Part shown: positions 8,163-16,672 of the stretch, in pieces
Layout: each line of letters begins with the position of its first letter
Position numbering within the stretch: the first letter of the stretch is position 1
From: Ruminococcaceae bacterium UBA5406
GTDB lineage: Bacteria; Bacillota; Clostridia; Oscillospirales; Acutalibacteraceae
Assembly: GCA_002407675.1 (NCBI GenBank)
Contig: DHNW01000032.1
Location: forward strand, 186,001 to 250,000
Length of the DNA: 64,000 nt
Reading direction: 5' to 3'
Notes under the pieces: model-generated
What the model was told of the DNA's origin: nothing
What the model saw: only the letters and a program-made list of their open reading frames with translations
The model's database searches: none
Position numbers and translations under genes: made by a program

Positions 8163-8852
8163 ATGGCAAATTTGATTTCCGTCCGCGACCTCTGCAAAGT
8201 CTACCATATGGGCCTAAATGAAGTCCACGCGCTCAACGGCGTTTCCCTCGACGTGGGGGACGGAGAATTTGTCGCTATCGTGGGGCGTTCCGGTTCCGGA
8301 AAATCCACCTTGATGAACATCCTCGGCTGCCTGGACACGCCCACTTCCGGCCAGTATTTCCTCAACGGAGAAGATGTTGCAGGTCTCAGTGAAAAGCGCC
8401 TTACACAGATCCGCAACCGGGAAATCGGCTTCATTTTTCAAAGCTTTAACCTGATCAGCGGGCAGAATGCTCTGGAAAATGTTGAACTTCCTCTGCTGTA
8501 CCGGGGTGTGGAGCGCAGCGAACGCCGCCGGCTTGCGCTGGACGCGCTGGAACGGGTTGGCCTGGCGGAACGGATCGGCCACCGGCCTTCGCAGATGAGC
8601 GGCGGGCAGCAGCAGCGCGTCGCCATTGCGCGCGCTATCGCGGCCAGGCCTCCTATTGTGCTGGCAGACGAACCAACAGGCAACCTTGACTCCAAATCCG
8701 GCGCAGAGGTCATGGAAATTCTCCATGATCTCAACCGTGCCGGAAGAACGGTGATCCTGATTACTCACGACGAGCGGATCGCCCGGGGAGCCGGACGGAT
8801 GATCCGCCTTCAGGACGGCCGGATCGCGGAACGCGTCCGTTCCTGCGGATAA
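8163..8852 (+). CDS. ABC transporter ATP-binding protein (LolD/MacB type), no adjacent permease
   Basis: This 229-aa ATPase has Walker A GRSGSGKST, the signature MSGGQQQRVAIARA, Walker B IVLADEPTGNLDS and the H-loop ITHDE. The Q-loop region (IFQSFNLI) and length place it with LolD/MacB/FtsE-like exporters of lipoproteins or peptides. Such ATPases normally neighbour an FtsX/MacB-type permease. Here the preceding gene is on the other strand and the next gene is a small soluble protein, so the membrane partner must be elsewhere or lost. Confidence 0.9.
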   Translation: MANLISVRDLCKVYHMGLNEVHALNGVSLDVGDGEFVAIVGRSGSGKSTLMNILGCLDTPTSGQYFLNGEDVAGLSEKRLTQIRNREIGFIFQSFNLISGQNALENVELPLLYRGVERSERRRLALDALERVGLAERIGHRPSQMSGGQQQRVAIARAIAARPPIVLADEPTGNLDSKSGAEVMEILHDLNRAGRTVILITHDERIARGAGRMIRLQDGRIAERVRSCG

Positions 8853-8931
8853 GCAGAAAAAGACTGGCAGGCTGCAGGAATCTGCCGAAAAAGCACCGCG
8901 AATTTTGGCAGTTTCTACGGTGGATGTTTTC

Positions 8932-8959
8932 TTGACAACACGCCCCGGTATGTTATAAT
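8932..8959 (+). promoter_or_regulatory. Sigma-A promoter for the 89-aa protein gene
   Basis: A consensus -35 (TTGACA, 8932-8937) and consensus -10 (TATAAT, 8954-8959) are spaced 16 bp apart, with TG upstream of the -10. This is one of the best core promoters in the window, suggesting strong constitutive transcription of the small downstream gene. Confidence 0.85.
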
Positions 8960-9020
8960 AAAACCAGCAGAAATTTCCACGGCTTAGGCCGATGAATGAT
9001 TGCCGAAGGAGGGGTTTAAT

Positions 9021-9290
9021 ATGGCATCATCCCCAATTGAACTGCATGACATTGATGTACCTGCATTTATTAAGATCCTCGACGAGTGCAAAGGCAATGT
9101 GTACCTTGTCACACGTGAAGGGGATAACCTGAACCTGAAAAGCAAACTTTGCCAGCTGGTTGGTCTCACAAAACTGATTGAAGGCGGAAAAATTGCCGAC
9201 GCTTTCATCATTTGCGAAAACCCGGAAGATGAATCCAAACTTTTTCGGTTTAATCTTTACGGTGAAAAGGGAACGAACAAGAAAGAATAG
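9021..9290 (+). CDS. Small conserved protein of unknown function
   Basis: An 89-aa acidic soluble protein. The start at MASSPIEL (9021) is fixed by the strong AAGGAGGGG site 7 nt upstream. The middle (GNVYLVTREGDNLNLKSKLCQLVGLTKL) alternates beta and helix, and the C-terminal part reads FIICENPEDESKLFRFNLYG. I recognise no catalytic motif. It is a single-gene unit with a near-consensus promoter and its own terminator, so it is probably well expressed. Similar short proteins seem common in Clostridia, but I cannot name a function. Confidence 0.75.
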   Translation: MASSPIELHDIDVPAFIKILDECKGNVYLVTREGDNLNLKSKLCQLVGLTKLIEGGKIADAFIICENPEDESKLFRFNLYGEKGTNKKE

Positions 9291-9314
9291 TCCGTCCGCA
9301 AAACAAAATAGTCC

Positions 9315-9345
9315 GGCCGCCTTTTAGGGCGGCCCTTTTTATTTT
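9315..9345 (+). terminator. Intrinsic terminator of the 89-aa gene
   Basis: GGCCGCC and GGCGGCC form a 7-bp stem around a TTTTAG loop, followed by CTTTTTATTTT. It lies 24 bp after the stop codon. Confidence 0.85.
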
Positions 9346-10343
9346 CCTTCGTTGAAAAACTTCTCCCAGTCAAAGTCGCTCCGGGCTCCCTTGACAGGTT
9401 TTGCCTGAGATTTTTGAAGAAGCGGATCCGTTTGGAGGGCAGGCTGGGCTTTTTGTTTTGCCGGCTGCGGTCCGTACGAATTTTCCCGAATTTTCCGCAG
9501 AGAAGCGGAATCGTTTTTATGTATTTTTCCGTCGCTGTAGGAGCTGATATCGGTAAAGACAATGGTGTCGTCGTCGGAATGGCTGCCACCGGAGCGGCCG
9601 GGGCCGCCCGGGCCTTTATGGATAAACTGCAGATAAATAAAAGCTCCTATTCCGGCGAGACCAACGACAACCAACCCAACTCCCAGCGCAAAAAGATTCG
9701 AAAACCCTCCCTTTGAGGTTTCAGCGGCGGAAGAAACGGCGGAAGAAATGCCGGTCTCTTCTCCGCTCGTTTCCCCGGACGCCGTCAAAAGGGTCTGCCA
9801 ATCCTGAGACGAAAGTGTATCTGGATCACTCGTCGCTTGTTTGGCGGCGGAGGCAGCAGCATCCACTTCATCCTGATGTGTATCCACTTTCGGCAGTTTG
9901 GAAGATACAGGCGTATTTTTAACCCATTGGGCAGAAAGGGTCATATTACTGTTCAAGGCCATGGAACTGTCCACTTCAGTGCCGGCCGACATCCATCCCG
10001 CAAAACGGTATCCCTTGCGCACCGGAGTTTTCAGCTCAGAAACTTTCGTCCCCTTTTGAACACCGGTTTTGCTTTTGAGACCAGTGCCCCCATTCAGGAC
10101 AAAATGCAAGGTAACAGACTGATCCTCTTTTTCATCCGAGGGATTGGAAGATGAAGATGATGAAGAAGAAGAGGGCGCTGAACTGCTGGACTGCAGTATT
10201 TCATCAATTTGGGAAGAATTCAAATAAGCAGGATCTTCCGCATTTACCGAATCACCTTCTGCGAATGCCGTCACAGCAAAAGCCGCTATGCTGAAAGCCG
10301 CTGCAAGCAAAATTGTTATGTATCTTTTAAACTTCCGGTTCAT
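9339..10343 (-). CDS. Secreted membrane-anchored protein with InlB-type B repeat
   Basis: The 334-aa protein begins with a signal peptide (positive MNRKFKRY, hydrophobic core, cleavage likely after VTAFA). A low-complexity Ser linker and one InlB B-repeat (Listeria-Bacteroides/Flg_new) follow: VTLHFVLNGGTG, KGYRFAGW, TLSAQW, residues about 75-140. After another Ser-rich linker comes one transmembrane helix (about 220-243) and a cytoplasmic tail ending DFDWEKFFNEGK. The start is set at the second ATG (10343), 10 nt from GAGAGGG. Single repeat domains of this type are found on cell-surface proteins. Its role is unknown. Confidence 0.75.
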   Translation of the reverse strand: MNRKFKRYITILLAAAFSIAAFAVTAFAEGDSVNAEDPAYLNSSQIDEILQSSSSAPSSSSSSSSSNPSDEKEDQSVTLHFVLNGGTGLKSKTGVQKGTKVSELKTPVRKGYRFAGWMSAGTEVDSSMALNSNMTLSAQWVKNTPVSSKLPKVDTHQDEVDAAASAAKQATSDPDTLSSQDWQTLLTASGETSGEETGISSAVSSAAETSKGGFSNLFALGVGLVVVGLAGIGAFIYLQFIHKGPGGPGRSGGSHSDDDTIVFTDISSYSDGKIHKNDSASLRKIRENSYGPQPAKQKAQPALQTDPLLQKSQAKPVKGARSDFDWEKFFNEGK

Positions 10344-10537
10344 CGTCCGCATACCCTCTCAAAATGCCATAAAGTATTCATAGTATTCCATAAATCCTGT
10401 TTATCATACCATAAACCGCGCTCAGATTACAATAAAAAGTTCCCTCTGACAACAAAAAAAGTTCGAACCAAACGCAGTTGAAGGACAGCTGCCAAGGTGC
10501 TATAATGGGCAGAATAAAAAGGATTGAGGGGACTGTC

Positions 10538-11539
10538 ATGCTAACTTTTGAAACGGAACGGCTGGTCCTGCGCCCATGGAGGAAAAGCGACCTCGGTGAT
10601 TTCTACGAATACGCCAAAGACCCTGAGGTCGGCCCCAACGCGGGCTGGAAGCCGCACGAAAATATGGATGAAAGCCGCCGAATCCTTCAGTCTTTTATCG
10701 ACGGGGAAGAAGTCCGCGCTGTTGTTCTAAAACAAACCGGAAAAGTGATCGGCTCGCTGGGCCTGCACCCGGACAGGCTCCGCCACGAGGGCATGGGTGA
10801 AGGGCGCGAAATCGGCTATGTGCTCTCACACAAATTTTGGGGGCGCGGCCTGATGCCGGAAGCGGTGCGCGGCGCGATTCGCTTTGCGTTTGAAACCATG
10901 CGGCTCGATTATCTCGCTGTGGCGCATTTTCCATCCAACGCACGTTCGAGGCGCGTCATTGAAAAATGCGGCTTCCGGTACGAAAAGACTCTCTCGGCCA
11001 GCTTTCCGGATTACACCGGAATCAAGCAGGATGAACTCTGCTACATACTGACAAGCAAAGAATATCAATCCGAAAAACCAAAAGGCCCGTTCCATACGGC
11101 TCTGCTCACGCGGGATCAGGCTGCCGAAATCGGAAGCTGGAAATACCCCGGCCGTTTTGCGGTCTATGAATGGACGCTTCCGGACGATGCGGAATTCCGG
11201 GCACAGTTCTTCGCTGTTCTGAACGCGCAGGGAGCGTTCTGCGGCTATTACCGCTTTTTCCCCGAAAACGGCGGAATCATGCTTGGCCTTGGCATAAAAC
11301 CGGAATTCTGCGGGCACGGATACGGCAAAGACGTGATGGCGCTGATTCTGAAGGACTTCCGGCAAAAGTATCCGGGGAAAACTCTGGAGCTGGAGGTACG
11401 GGAGTGGAACGCACGGGCCATCGCCTGCTACCGGCGCGCCGGCTTCCGCGGAATTGGAAGCTGCCGACGCGAAACCCCGTCGGGCGGAGATGCTTTTCTA
11501 AGAATGCAGTATACCGGCCCGGAGATCGAACCGTTATAA
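10538..11539 (+). CDS. Double GNAT-domain acetyltransferase
   Basis: The 333-aa protein carries two N-acetyltransferase modules. The N-terminal one (residues 1-175) is RimJ/RimL-like: ETERLVLRPW, then REIGYVLSHKFWGRGLMPEAV with the acetyl-CoA loop, then NARSRRVIEKCGFR. The C-terminal one (about 180-330) has GIKPEFCGHGYGKDVMALIL and a final ARAIACYRRAGFR. The start ATG follows GAGGGG by 6 nt. Tandem GNATs may act on proteins or small amines; the substrate is unknown. The gene converges on dusB with adjacent stops (11539/11540). Confidence 0.85.
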   Translation: MLTFETERLVLRPWRKSDLGDFYEYAKDPEVGPNAGWKPHENMDESRRILQSFIDGEEVRAVVLKQTGKVIGSLGLHPDRLRHEGMGEGREIGYVLSHKFWGRGLMPEAVRGAIRFAFETMRLDYLAVAHFPSNARSRRVIEKCGFRYEKTLSASFPDYTGIKQDELCYILTSKEYQSEKPKGPFHTALLTRDQAAEIGSWKYPGRFAVYEWTLPDDAEFRAQFFAVLNAQGAFCGYYRFFPENGGIMLGLGIKPEFCGHGYGKDVMALILKDFRQKYPGKTLELEVREWNARAIACYRRAGFRGIGSCRRETPSGGDAFLRMQYTGPEIEPL

Positions 11540-12526
11540 TCATTCTGCCTGATTTTCTTCCAGAACATCCTTAATGAGTTCGTCCAATTGAACGCGCGTT
11601 TCAAGGAACCCCGCCCGACGGCGGAATCCGGCTGCCCCGCGCAAACCTTTCAGATACCATCCTACGTGCTTGCGCGCTTCACGCATGGCGCGTTTTTCGC
11701 CTTTATAACGGCACATCCGCTCCACATGCCGCGCCATCACCAGCATCCGTTCATAGACTCCCGGCGGCGGCACAATACAGCAGGATTCGGTCAGGTAATC
11801 GTTGATCTGCCGGAAAATCCACGGGTTGCCAAGGGCGGCACGCCCAACCATCACCGCATCACAGCCGGTCTGCTCCAGCATCAGCGCGGCGGGCTGCGCC
11901 CCGGTTACATCCCCATTGCCGATAACCGGGATTTTTACCGCCTGTTTCACTTCTTTGATCACCGTCCAGTCGGCGGGCGGCTCATACATTTGGGAGCGGG
12001 TGCGGGCGTGGACGGCGACGGCGGCGGCTCCTGCCTGCTCGCAGATTTTCGCTACTTCTGCGGCGTTGACGGATTTTTCATCCCAGCCCGCGCGGATTTT
12101 CACGGTGACAGGCACAGGCACAGCCCCGGCAACGGCGGCGACAATCTCTCCGCAGAGCGCCGGGTCTTTCATTAAAGCGCTTCCCGCGCCCGGCCCGGTT
12201 ATCTTTGGGGCCGGACATCCCATGTTGATGTCGATTGCGTCGGGGGAAAACTCCATCGCTTTTTTCGCCGCCAGCGCCATGACGTTCGGCTCCGATCCGA
12301 AGATCTGAATTGCCGCCGGACGGGCGGTTTCGCCCAGTTCCATCAGTTCCCGCGTTTTTTTGCCGCCGAATTCCAGCGCTTTGGAACTGACCATCTCGCT
12401 GACCGTGTATGACGCGCCAAACTCCGCGCAGATCTCACGGAAAGCCCGGTCGCCCGCACCCGCCATGGGGGCCAGCACGGCCCGCCCCGAAAGTTCCAGA
12501 TTCCCAATTTTCAGACCCAATGGCAC
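11540..12526 (-). CDS. dusB: tRNA-dihydrouridine synthase (DusB-like)
   Basis: The 328-aa flavoenzyme reduces specific uridines in tRNA to dihydrouridine. It shows the FMN barrel opening (GRAVLAPMAGAGDRAFREIC), the catalytic cysteine in DINMGCPAPKI, VKIRAGWD, and PVIGNGDV plus GCDAVMVGRAALGNPWIF for FMN phosphate binding. A short helical C-terminal domain follows. Length and motifs are those of bacterial DusB. It lies 49 bp after the lactonase gene on the same strand, likely the end of a yitT-pgl-dusB transcript. Confidence 0.93.
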   Translation of the reverse strand: MPLGLKIGNLELSGRAVLAPMAGAGDRAFREICAEFGASYTVSEMVSSKALEFGGKKTRELMELGETARPAAIQIFGSEPNVMALAAKKAMEFSPDAIDINMGCPAPKITGPGAGSALMKDPALCGEIVAAVAGAVPVPVTVKIRAGWDEKSVNAAEVAKICEQAGAAAVAVHARTRSQMYEPPADWTVIKEVKQAVKIPVIGNGDVTGAQPAALMLEQTGCDAVMVGRAALGNPWIFRQINDYLTESCCIVPPPGVYERMLVMARHVERMCRYKGEKRAMREARKHVGWYLKGLRGAAGFRRRAGFLETRVQLDELIKDVLEENQAE

Positions 12527-12575
12527 TTGCCTCCCTGATGTTTTAAGCTTCTAAGACAAGGCGGACGGCTCCGCT

Positions 12576-13640
12576 TCATCTTACCTGAAACAGCACACAG
12601 GACGGGCGGTGCAGGCAGGCCGAATGCCCCGTGAAACTCAGGGAGCGGAATCCGGGCTCCACCGCCATGACCGCCACCCGGCCGGACGTTTCGTCTGCGG
12701 CCAGCAGGAACTTTTCCTCCGGATCCAGCGCAAAGTCACGCGGACCGGACCCCTCGGAAGGAACACACCACTGCGGCTCCAGCAGCCCTTCGCCGTTTAT
12801 TCGGAACGCCGCTATGCTGTCGTCCCCGCGGTTGGAGATGAAAAGCCAGTTCCCGTCCCCCGACAGCCGGAGCGCCGCGGGAGCATTCGTCCCCTTTCCG
12901 GGATACGGCAGAACCGGGCAGTCCTGTTTCAGCCGAAACCGGCCCTGTTCCAGAGAAAACACGCTGATATCCGAACTCAGTTCGTTTACCACATAGGCCG
13001 TCCCGCCGCGGAAAACAAGGTGCCTCGGCCCTGAACCCGGCCGGCACCGAATGGTCAGGGAAGGCTCCGGGGCAATTGTGCTGCAGCCTTCTCCCACCCG
13101 GTAAAATTTTACCCGGTCGATTCCAAGGTCAACAGCGTACAGGTATTCCCCGCCTGGGGTAAACCCGGTGCAGTGCATGTGCGGTACGTCCTGCCGCCCC
13201 CGAACGGGGCCGCTGCCGGAGTGGACGACAGTGCGCAGGCAGGGCCTGATGGAACCATCCTCAGCCAGCGGAAAAATGGAAAAACTTCCGCTGCCGTAAT
13301 TGGCCGCCGTCAAAAACCGGCCTTGCCCGTCAAGGCTTACATAGCACGGATCGTTCCCGCACGACGGCTGCCGGTTGAGAAATTCCAGGCGGCCGCCGCT
13401 GCCGACGGAAAAAGAGGCTACGCCGCCGCCCGCCCGGCCGCCGAGCCGCTCGGTTTCCAAAGCACAGTAGAGGTGCCGGCCGGAGGGATCCAGCGCAAGG
13501 TAGGACGGGTTCTCAATCCGGATCGGGTCAAAAAGCTGGGACAGCTCTCCGCTCCGGCGGTCAAGCCCAAACGTATAGAGGCCTTCGCCGTGCTCCGACG
13601 AATAAGAACCGATATACACAATCTCCCGGTTTTCTCCCAT
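12576..13640 (-). CDS. Lactonase-family beta-propeller (6-phosphogluconolactonase-like)
   Basis: The 354-aa protein starts MGENREIVYIGSYSSEHGEGLYTF and repeats propeller-blade phrases such as NPSYLALDPSGRHLY, SGPRHLVF, NWLFISNRGDDSIAAFRI and SGPRDFALDPEEKFLLAADE. This is the YkgB/Pgl seven-blade family, whose characterised members hydrolyse 6-phosphogluconolactone in the oxidative pentose phosphate pathway. No zwf or gnd is nearby, so the substrate is inferred by family only. It starts 18 bp after the yitT-like gene. Confidence 0.85.
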   Translation of the reverse strand: MGENREIVYIGSYSSEHGEGLYTFGLDRRSGELSQLFDPIRIENPSYLALDPSGRHLYCALETERLGGRAGGGVASFSVGSGGRLEFLNRQPSCGNDPCYVSLDGQGRFLTAANYGSGSFSIFPLAEDGSIRPCLRTVVHSGSGPVRGRQDVPHMHCTGFTPGGEYLYAVDLGIDRVKFYRVGEGCSTIAPEPSLTIRCRPGSGPRHLVFRGGTAYVVNELSSDISVFSLEQGRFRLKQDCPVLPYPGKGTNAPAALRLSGDGNWLFISNRGDDSIAAFRINGEGLLEPQWCVPSEGSGPRDFALDPEEKFLLAADETSGRVAVMAVEPGFRSLSFTGHSACLHRPSCVLFQVR

Positions 13641-13658
13641 GTTTCCCTATTCTCCCCT

Positions 13659-14549
13659 CTACAGTTTTTTCAGGTAATGTCCGCTGACCATCACATGTTC
13701 CTTCGCAACCAAAAAAGCATTCGGGTCATGTTTGTGGATAATCTGCTTCAGCTGGCCGCATTCATATTTGGAAAGGACAATATACAGGACCTCGGTTTTT
13801 TCACTCGTAAAACCGCCGGTTGCGTTCCAGCGCGTCAGGCCGCGCCCAAGCACTTTGAGTACATCGCGTTCCATTTCAGCGCTGTCTTTTTTCGTAATAA
13901 CGAGAATCTCCACATTGATGTTCTGGGAATGCACTTTATCCGTAGCAATTGAACTGACGGCGGCAAAAATAACGGAGTACACAACCAGCCGGGGATTAAA
14001 CAGAAACAGGCAGACGGCATAAACAAACAAGCTCACCAGCAGGTTGATTTTGCCGACGCTGAAACGCCCGTCTGTCCGAATGGAATACAAGCCAATGATA
14101 TCCATGCCGCCCCCGGAGCCTCCCATCATCAGGGTTAAGCCGCTCCCGGCTCCGCAGACAATCCCGCCGATGATAGAAGACGTTAAAATATCGTCGGTCA
14201 GCAGCCCTTTTTGTGGGATGGGAATAACCGTGAGAAAGAACGTCATGGTGGTGATGCAGACAACCGTCTTGACAAAGAAGGGTCTTCCCATAAACTTATA
14301 TGCCATATACAGCAGCGGAATGTCGATAATATAGTAAATAATGCCCGCAATGTCGAAACGGCGGAATGGAAAATGCAGATATTGAATCAGGAAAGTGCGG
14401 ATTAGCTGGCAGACACCCATCAGCCCGCCGCTGTACAGATCCAGCGGAACAATAAAGAGATTCATCCCGGCGGCATACAGCGCCGTGCCAAATACAGCCC
14501 CCAGAAACCGAAGGACCGACTTCTGGTGCGCACTATATTTTGTTTCCAT
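13659..14549 (-). CDS. YitT-family membrane protein
   Basis: A 296-aa protein with five or six hydrophobic segments (VFGTALYAAGMNLFIVPLDL, GGLMGVCQLIR, GGIVCGAGSGLTLMMGGSGG) and a C-terminal DUF2179-type cytoplasmic domain (VEILVITKKDSAEMERDVL to VSGHYLKKL). The order is typical of the YitT (DUF161) family, whose transport or signalling role is unknown. The start METKYSAHQ at 14549 is preceded by GGAG with 8-nt spacing; the longer frame upstream is not similar to the family. First gene of a probable three-gene operon. Confidence 0.88.
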   Translation of the reverse strand: METKYSAHQKSVLRFLGAVFGTALYAAGMNLFIVPLDLYSGGLMGVCQLIRTFLIQYLHFPFRRFDIAGIIYYIIDIPLLYMAYKFMGRPFFVKTVVCITTMTFFLTVIPIPQKGLLTDDILTSSIIGGIVCGAGSGLTLMMGGSGGGMDIIGLYSIRTDGRFSVGKINLLVSLFVYAVCLFLFNPRLVVYSVIFAAVSSIATDKVHSQNINVEILVITKKDSAEMERDVLKVLGRGLTRWNATGGFTSEKTEVLYIVLSKYECGQLKQIIHKHDPNAFLVAKEHVMVSGHYLKKL

Positions 14550-14665
14550 TTTCTCTGCTCCATTTTTTCCGCCGCCTTTCCGGGTCAGCGGAAGCATTTT
14601 TGCTTTATTGTAGCACACGCTTTGCCGGAATTCTAGATACCGCAATCAAAAGATTGCAGACCGTC

Positions 14666-15121
14666 CTATTCCGGAACTTCGGCTTCTCCCTTTTCCCGGG
14701 CCCTTTCTTTCATATAGGTCAGCGTGGACAGCAGTTCCTCTGCACTGCGGACAGCGCTGGAATAGGAACCGGACACCTGATCAACGGAACTGCCGATAAA
14801 TTTTACCCGAACCACCGGCTCCGCCAGATTTCTGACGGATATGACCACGGCGAGGGATCGGCAGACCGGGATCATCCGGCCTTTTCGGATATCAATGCCG
14901 TCATCCCGGACTGCCTGGTACCGCAGAATGTCGCTGTACCGGTAAAAAAGGACGGGAATGTGCGGCGGCTCGGCATAAGCCCACTGCCTGGAAGAATCAT
15001 CAATAAAAATCCGGCAGAAAGGCGTGGCGAAACATTTTTCGGTGCGGAACCCATGGCTGAGTTCCGGCAGGACCGCAGCGGCGCACCAGAGAACAAAACA
15101 CCGGGCCGGACGGCACCGCAT
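14666..15121 (-). CDS. Short protein resembling the C-terminal domain of the DUF4428-associated family
   Basis: The conserved-looking part begins at CRIFIDDSSRQWAYA and runs through YRYSDILRYQAVRDDG, RSLAVVISVRNLAEPVVRVKFIG and SYSSAVRSAEELLSTL. This resembles the domain found C-terminal to DUF4428 zinc ribbons in Clostridia, but the glycine-rich stretch between the SDI and CxxL parts is missing. The start is uncertain: ATG at 15121 and TTG at 15133 both have poor ribosome sites, and the N-terminal 30 residues look non-native. It lies just past the terminator of the CpXC gene. It may be a truncated gene. Function unknown. Confidence 0.5.
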   Translation of the reverse strand: MRCRPARCFVLWCAAAVLPELSHGFRTEKCFATPFCRIFIDDSSRQWAYAEPPHIPVLFYRYSDILRYQAVRDDGIDIRKGRMIPVCRSLAVVISVRNLAEPVVRVKFIGSSVDQVSGSYSSAVRSAEELLSTLTYMKERAREKGEAEVPE

Positions 15122-15123
15122 TA

Positions 15124-15182
15124 TCCCTTTCAACTACCCCGTAAAAAGAGGAAAAAGTTGCCCTGCGGAGGGCAACTTTTAT
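15124..15182. repeat. Dispersed repeat containing a bidirectional terminator, copy 1
   Basis: The inner part (15154-15179) is a 10-bp stem AAAGTTGCCC/GGGCAACTTT with T-runs on both sides, terminating the CpXC gene on the minus strand. The same arms and a loosely matching left flank (CCCTTTCA, then ACCC) recur at 59945-60003 after the thioredoxin-reductase gene. Confidence 0.7.
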
Positions 15183-15190
15183 AAAAAAAT

Positions 15191-15850
15191 TTATTTTTCT
15201 TCCCCACGGTATTGTTCCAGCAGACTTTTTGCCGTAACGGAATCGACCGGAAGAAAGCTGTTCGCTTCTTCAATGCCCGCGGCCCGCACAATTTCAAGCG
15301 ATTTCTGGTATGCTTCTAACCGCGTACTCCGCTCGACCAGCTGATCCCGTCCTTCCGGAAAGAAGGTAAAGCGAATCTGATCCTCTTCCTCGTCGGCGGA
15401 ACAGAAATACCCCTGAATGGTTTTCTTGCCGTGTTTCCGTTCCAAAACGCCTGCAAGAGCATATTTGACAAGTTCCACCGCATAATCGTTCAGGCCTGCC
15501 TCAAAAATGAGAATCTTCTCTTTCAGCTCGGCCGGTGTTGAAACCACACGTTTTCTGACCCCCGCAAGCTGCGGGAATTTTTCGCTTACATCCACCGGGC
15601 GGAACTCGCTTCCGCTTCCGTTTGGGACAACATAAACCATAAATTTCCGATCCCGGTCGTGGTACAGGCACGGGTACACAAACTGCGCGGTATACCCGCA
15701 CTGCGGGCATTTCCAGTCAAACATAGTTTCATCCAGTACGCGGGCCCGAAGTTCGGGGTTTTCCTGCGCGCAGATTCCGGGCCACATCTGCGTTCTGACC
15801 GCAGCGCCGCAGTGCGGGCAGCCGACATCTTTACTCATCTGTGTCGACAT
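15191..15850 (-). CDS. CpXC-domain protein
   Basis: The 219-aa protein carries two CxxC zinc-ribbon pairs, CPHCG near residue 11 and CPQCGY near residue 48, the arrangement of the CpXC domain. A mixed alpha/beta region and a helical tail (GIEEANSFLPVDSVTAKSLLEQY) follow. The start at MSTQMSKDVGCPHC (15850) follows GGAGAAGGACAGGAA; the open frame upstream is hydrophobic junk across the divergent promoter region. The gene is divergent from the Cys-cluster protein at 16017. The domain's function is unknown; metal binding is likely. Confidence 0.8.
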   Translation of the reverse strand: MSTQMSKDVGCPHCGAAVRTQMWPGICAQENPELRARVLDETMFDWKCPQCGYTAQFVYPCLYHDRDRKFMVYVVPNGSGSEFRPVDVSEKFPQLAGVRKRVVSTPAELKEKILIFEAGLNDYAVELVKYALAGVLERKHGKKTIQGYFCSADEEEDQIRFTFFPEGRDQLVERSTRLEAYQKSLEIVRAAGIEEANSFLPVDSVTAKSLLEQYRGEEK

Positions 15851-16016
15851 TTCCTGTCCTTCTCCTTCGTCCAATCGCGATTTTTCTACGCATTTATTTA
15901 TTATAACACAACAACATAAAAAAAGGAATAGATGAAATACTACTGTTATTTGCAGGATATTTGAGGTATAATACAGGGGAGAAAGCAGGGGCCGCACCGC
16001 GGCAGGAGGTAACTGA

Positions 16017-16616
16017 ATGGATTTTATGAAAGATGTAGCCGATTCCATCACCAAAGCGGTCAACTATGTCGTAGATCAGAACCGCAAAGCCGCCATGATC
16101 AACCGGCTTAAAATTGTTATCCGACACGAAAAGGAAACGCAGGCCCGCGCATATATTGGGCTTGGAAAATATTACTTTGATCATTTACGCGACGCTGGAA
16201 ACAGCCAGACTGAGCCATTCTGCACGGCTGTGGAGAAATCCGCCGGACGGCTGAAACGCGCTTACGCGAAACTGGACGAACTGACCATGCCGGCGGACAG
16301 CGGCGCGGAAAGTGAAAGTGAAAGCGCTGGCAAAAATGAACCGGAAGAAGACGCCCCGCACAGCACGGGAGGCTGTTCCTGCGGCCCGGAGTGCGGCTGC
16401 GGGAATAATCCGACGTCTCCGGATCATCCGTTCCAGGAAGCGCAGGAAAATCTGGACGGCGCTTCGGAAAAAACGGCCCCGGAAGAATCAGCCCCGGACG
16501 ACGAAGATTTTCTCCGGCCGTTTTCGGTAATCCAGAACGACGGCGGAGACGCCGGAAACCCGGAGGAAAATGCCGCGGAAGACGGGCCGGAACCGGAAAA
16601 TCCCGAAAAGCAGTAA
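16017..16616 (+). CDS. Hypothetical acidic protein with a CxCxxxCxC cluster
   Basis: The 199-aa protein begins with a helical domain (residues 1-92, MDFMKDVADSITKAVNYVVD to LKRAYAKLDEL). A long acidic low-complexity tail rich in Glu, Pro, Ala and Asp follows. Within the tail, residues 118-129 read GGCSCGPECGCG, a compact four-cysteine cluster suitable for metal binding. The start ATG follows GGAGG by 7 nt, and a TATAAT lies at 15967-15972. I do not recognise a family. It is a single-gene unit with a strong terminator. Confidence 0.7.
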   Translation: MDFMKDVADSITKAVNYVVDQNRKAAMINRLKIVIRHEKETQARAYIGLGKYYFDHLRDAGNSQTEPFCTAVEKSAGRLKRAYAKLDELTMPADSGAESESESAGKNEPEEDAPHSTGGCSCGPECGCGNNPTSPDHPFQEAQENLDGASEKTAPEESAPDDEDFLRPFSVIQNDGGDAGNPEENAAEDGPEPENPEKQ

Positions 16617-16630
16617 AAAATACAGAAAAA

Positions 16631-16668
16631 GGGCCGTGCGGTTTTCCCTGCCGCACGGCCCTTTTTTT
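16631..16668. terminator. Strong bidirectional intrinsic terminator
   Basis: An 11-bp perfect stem (GGGCCGTGCGG/CCGCACGGCCC) has seven T residues on the plus side and TTTTT on the minus side. It separates the converging genes at 16017 and 16673. Confidence 0.92.
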
Positions 16669-16672
16669 CGGT

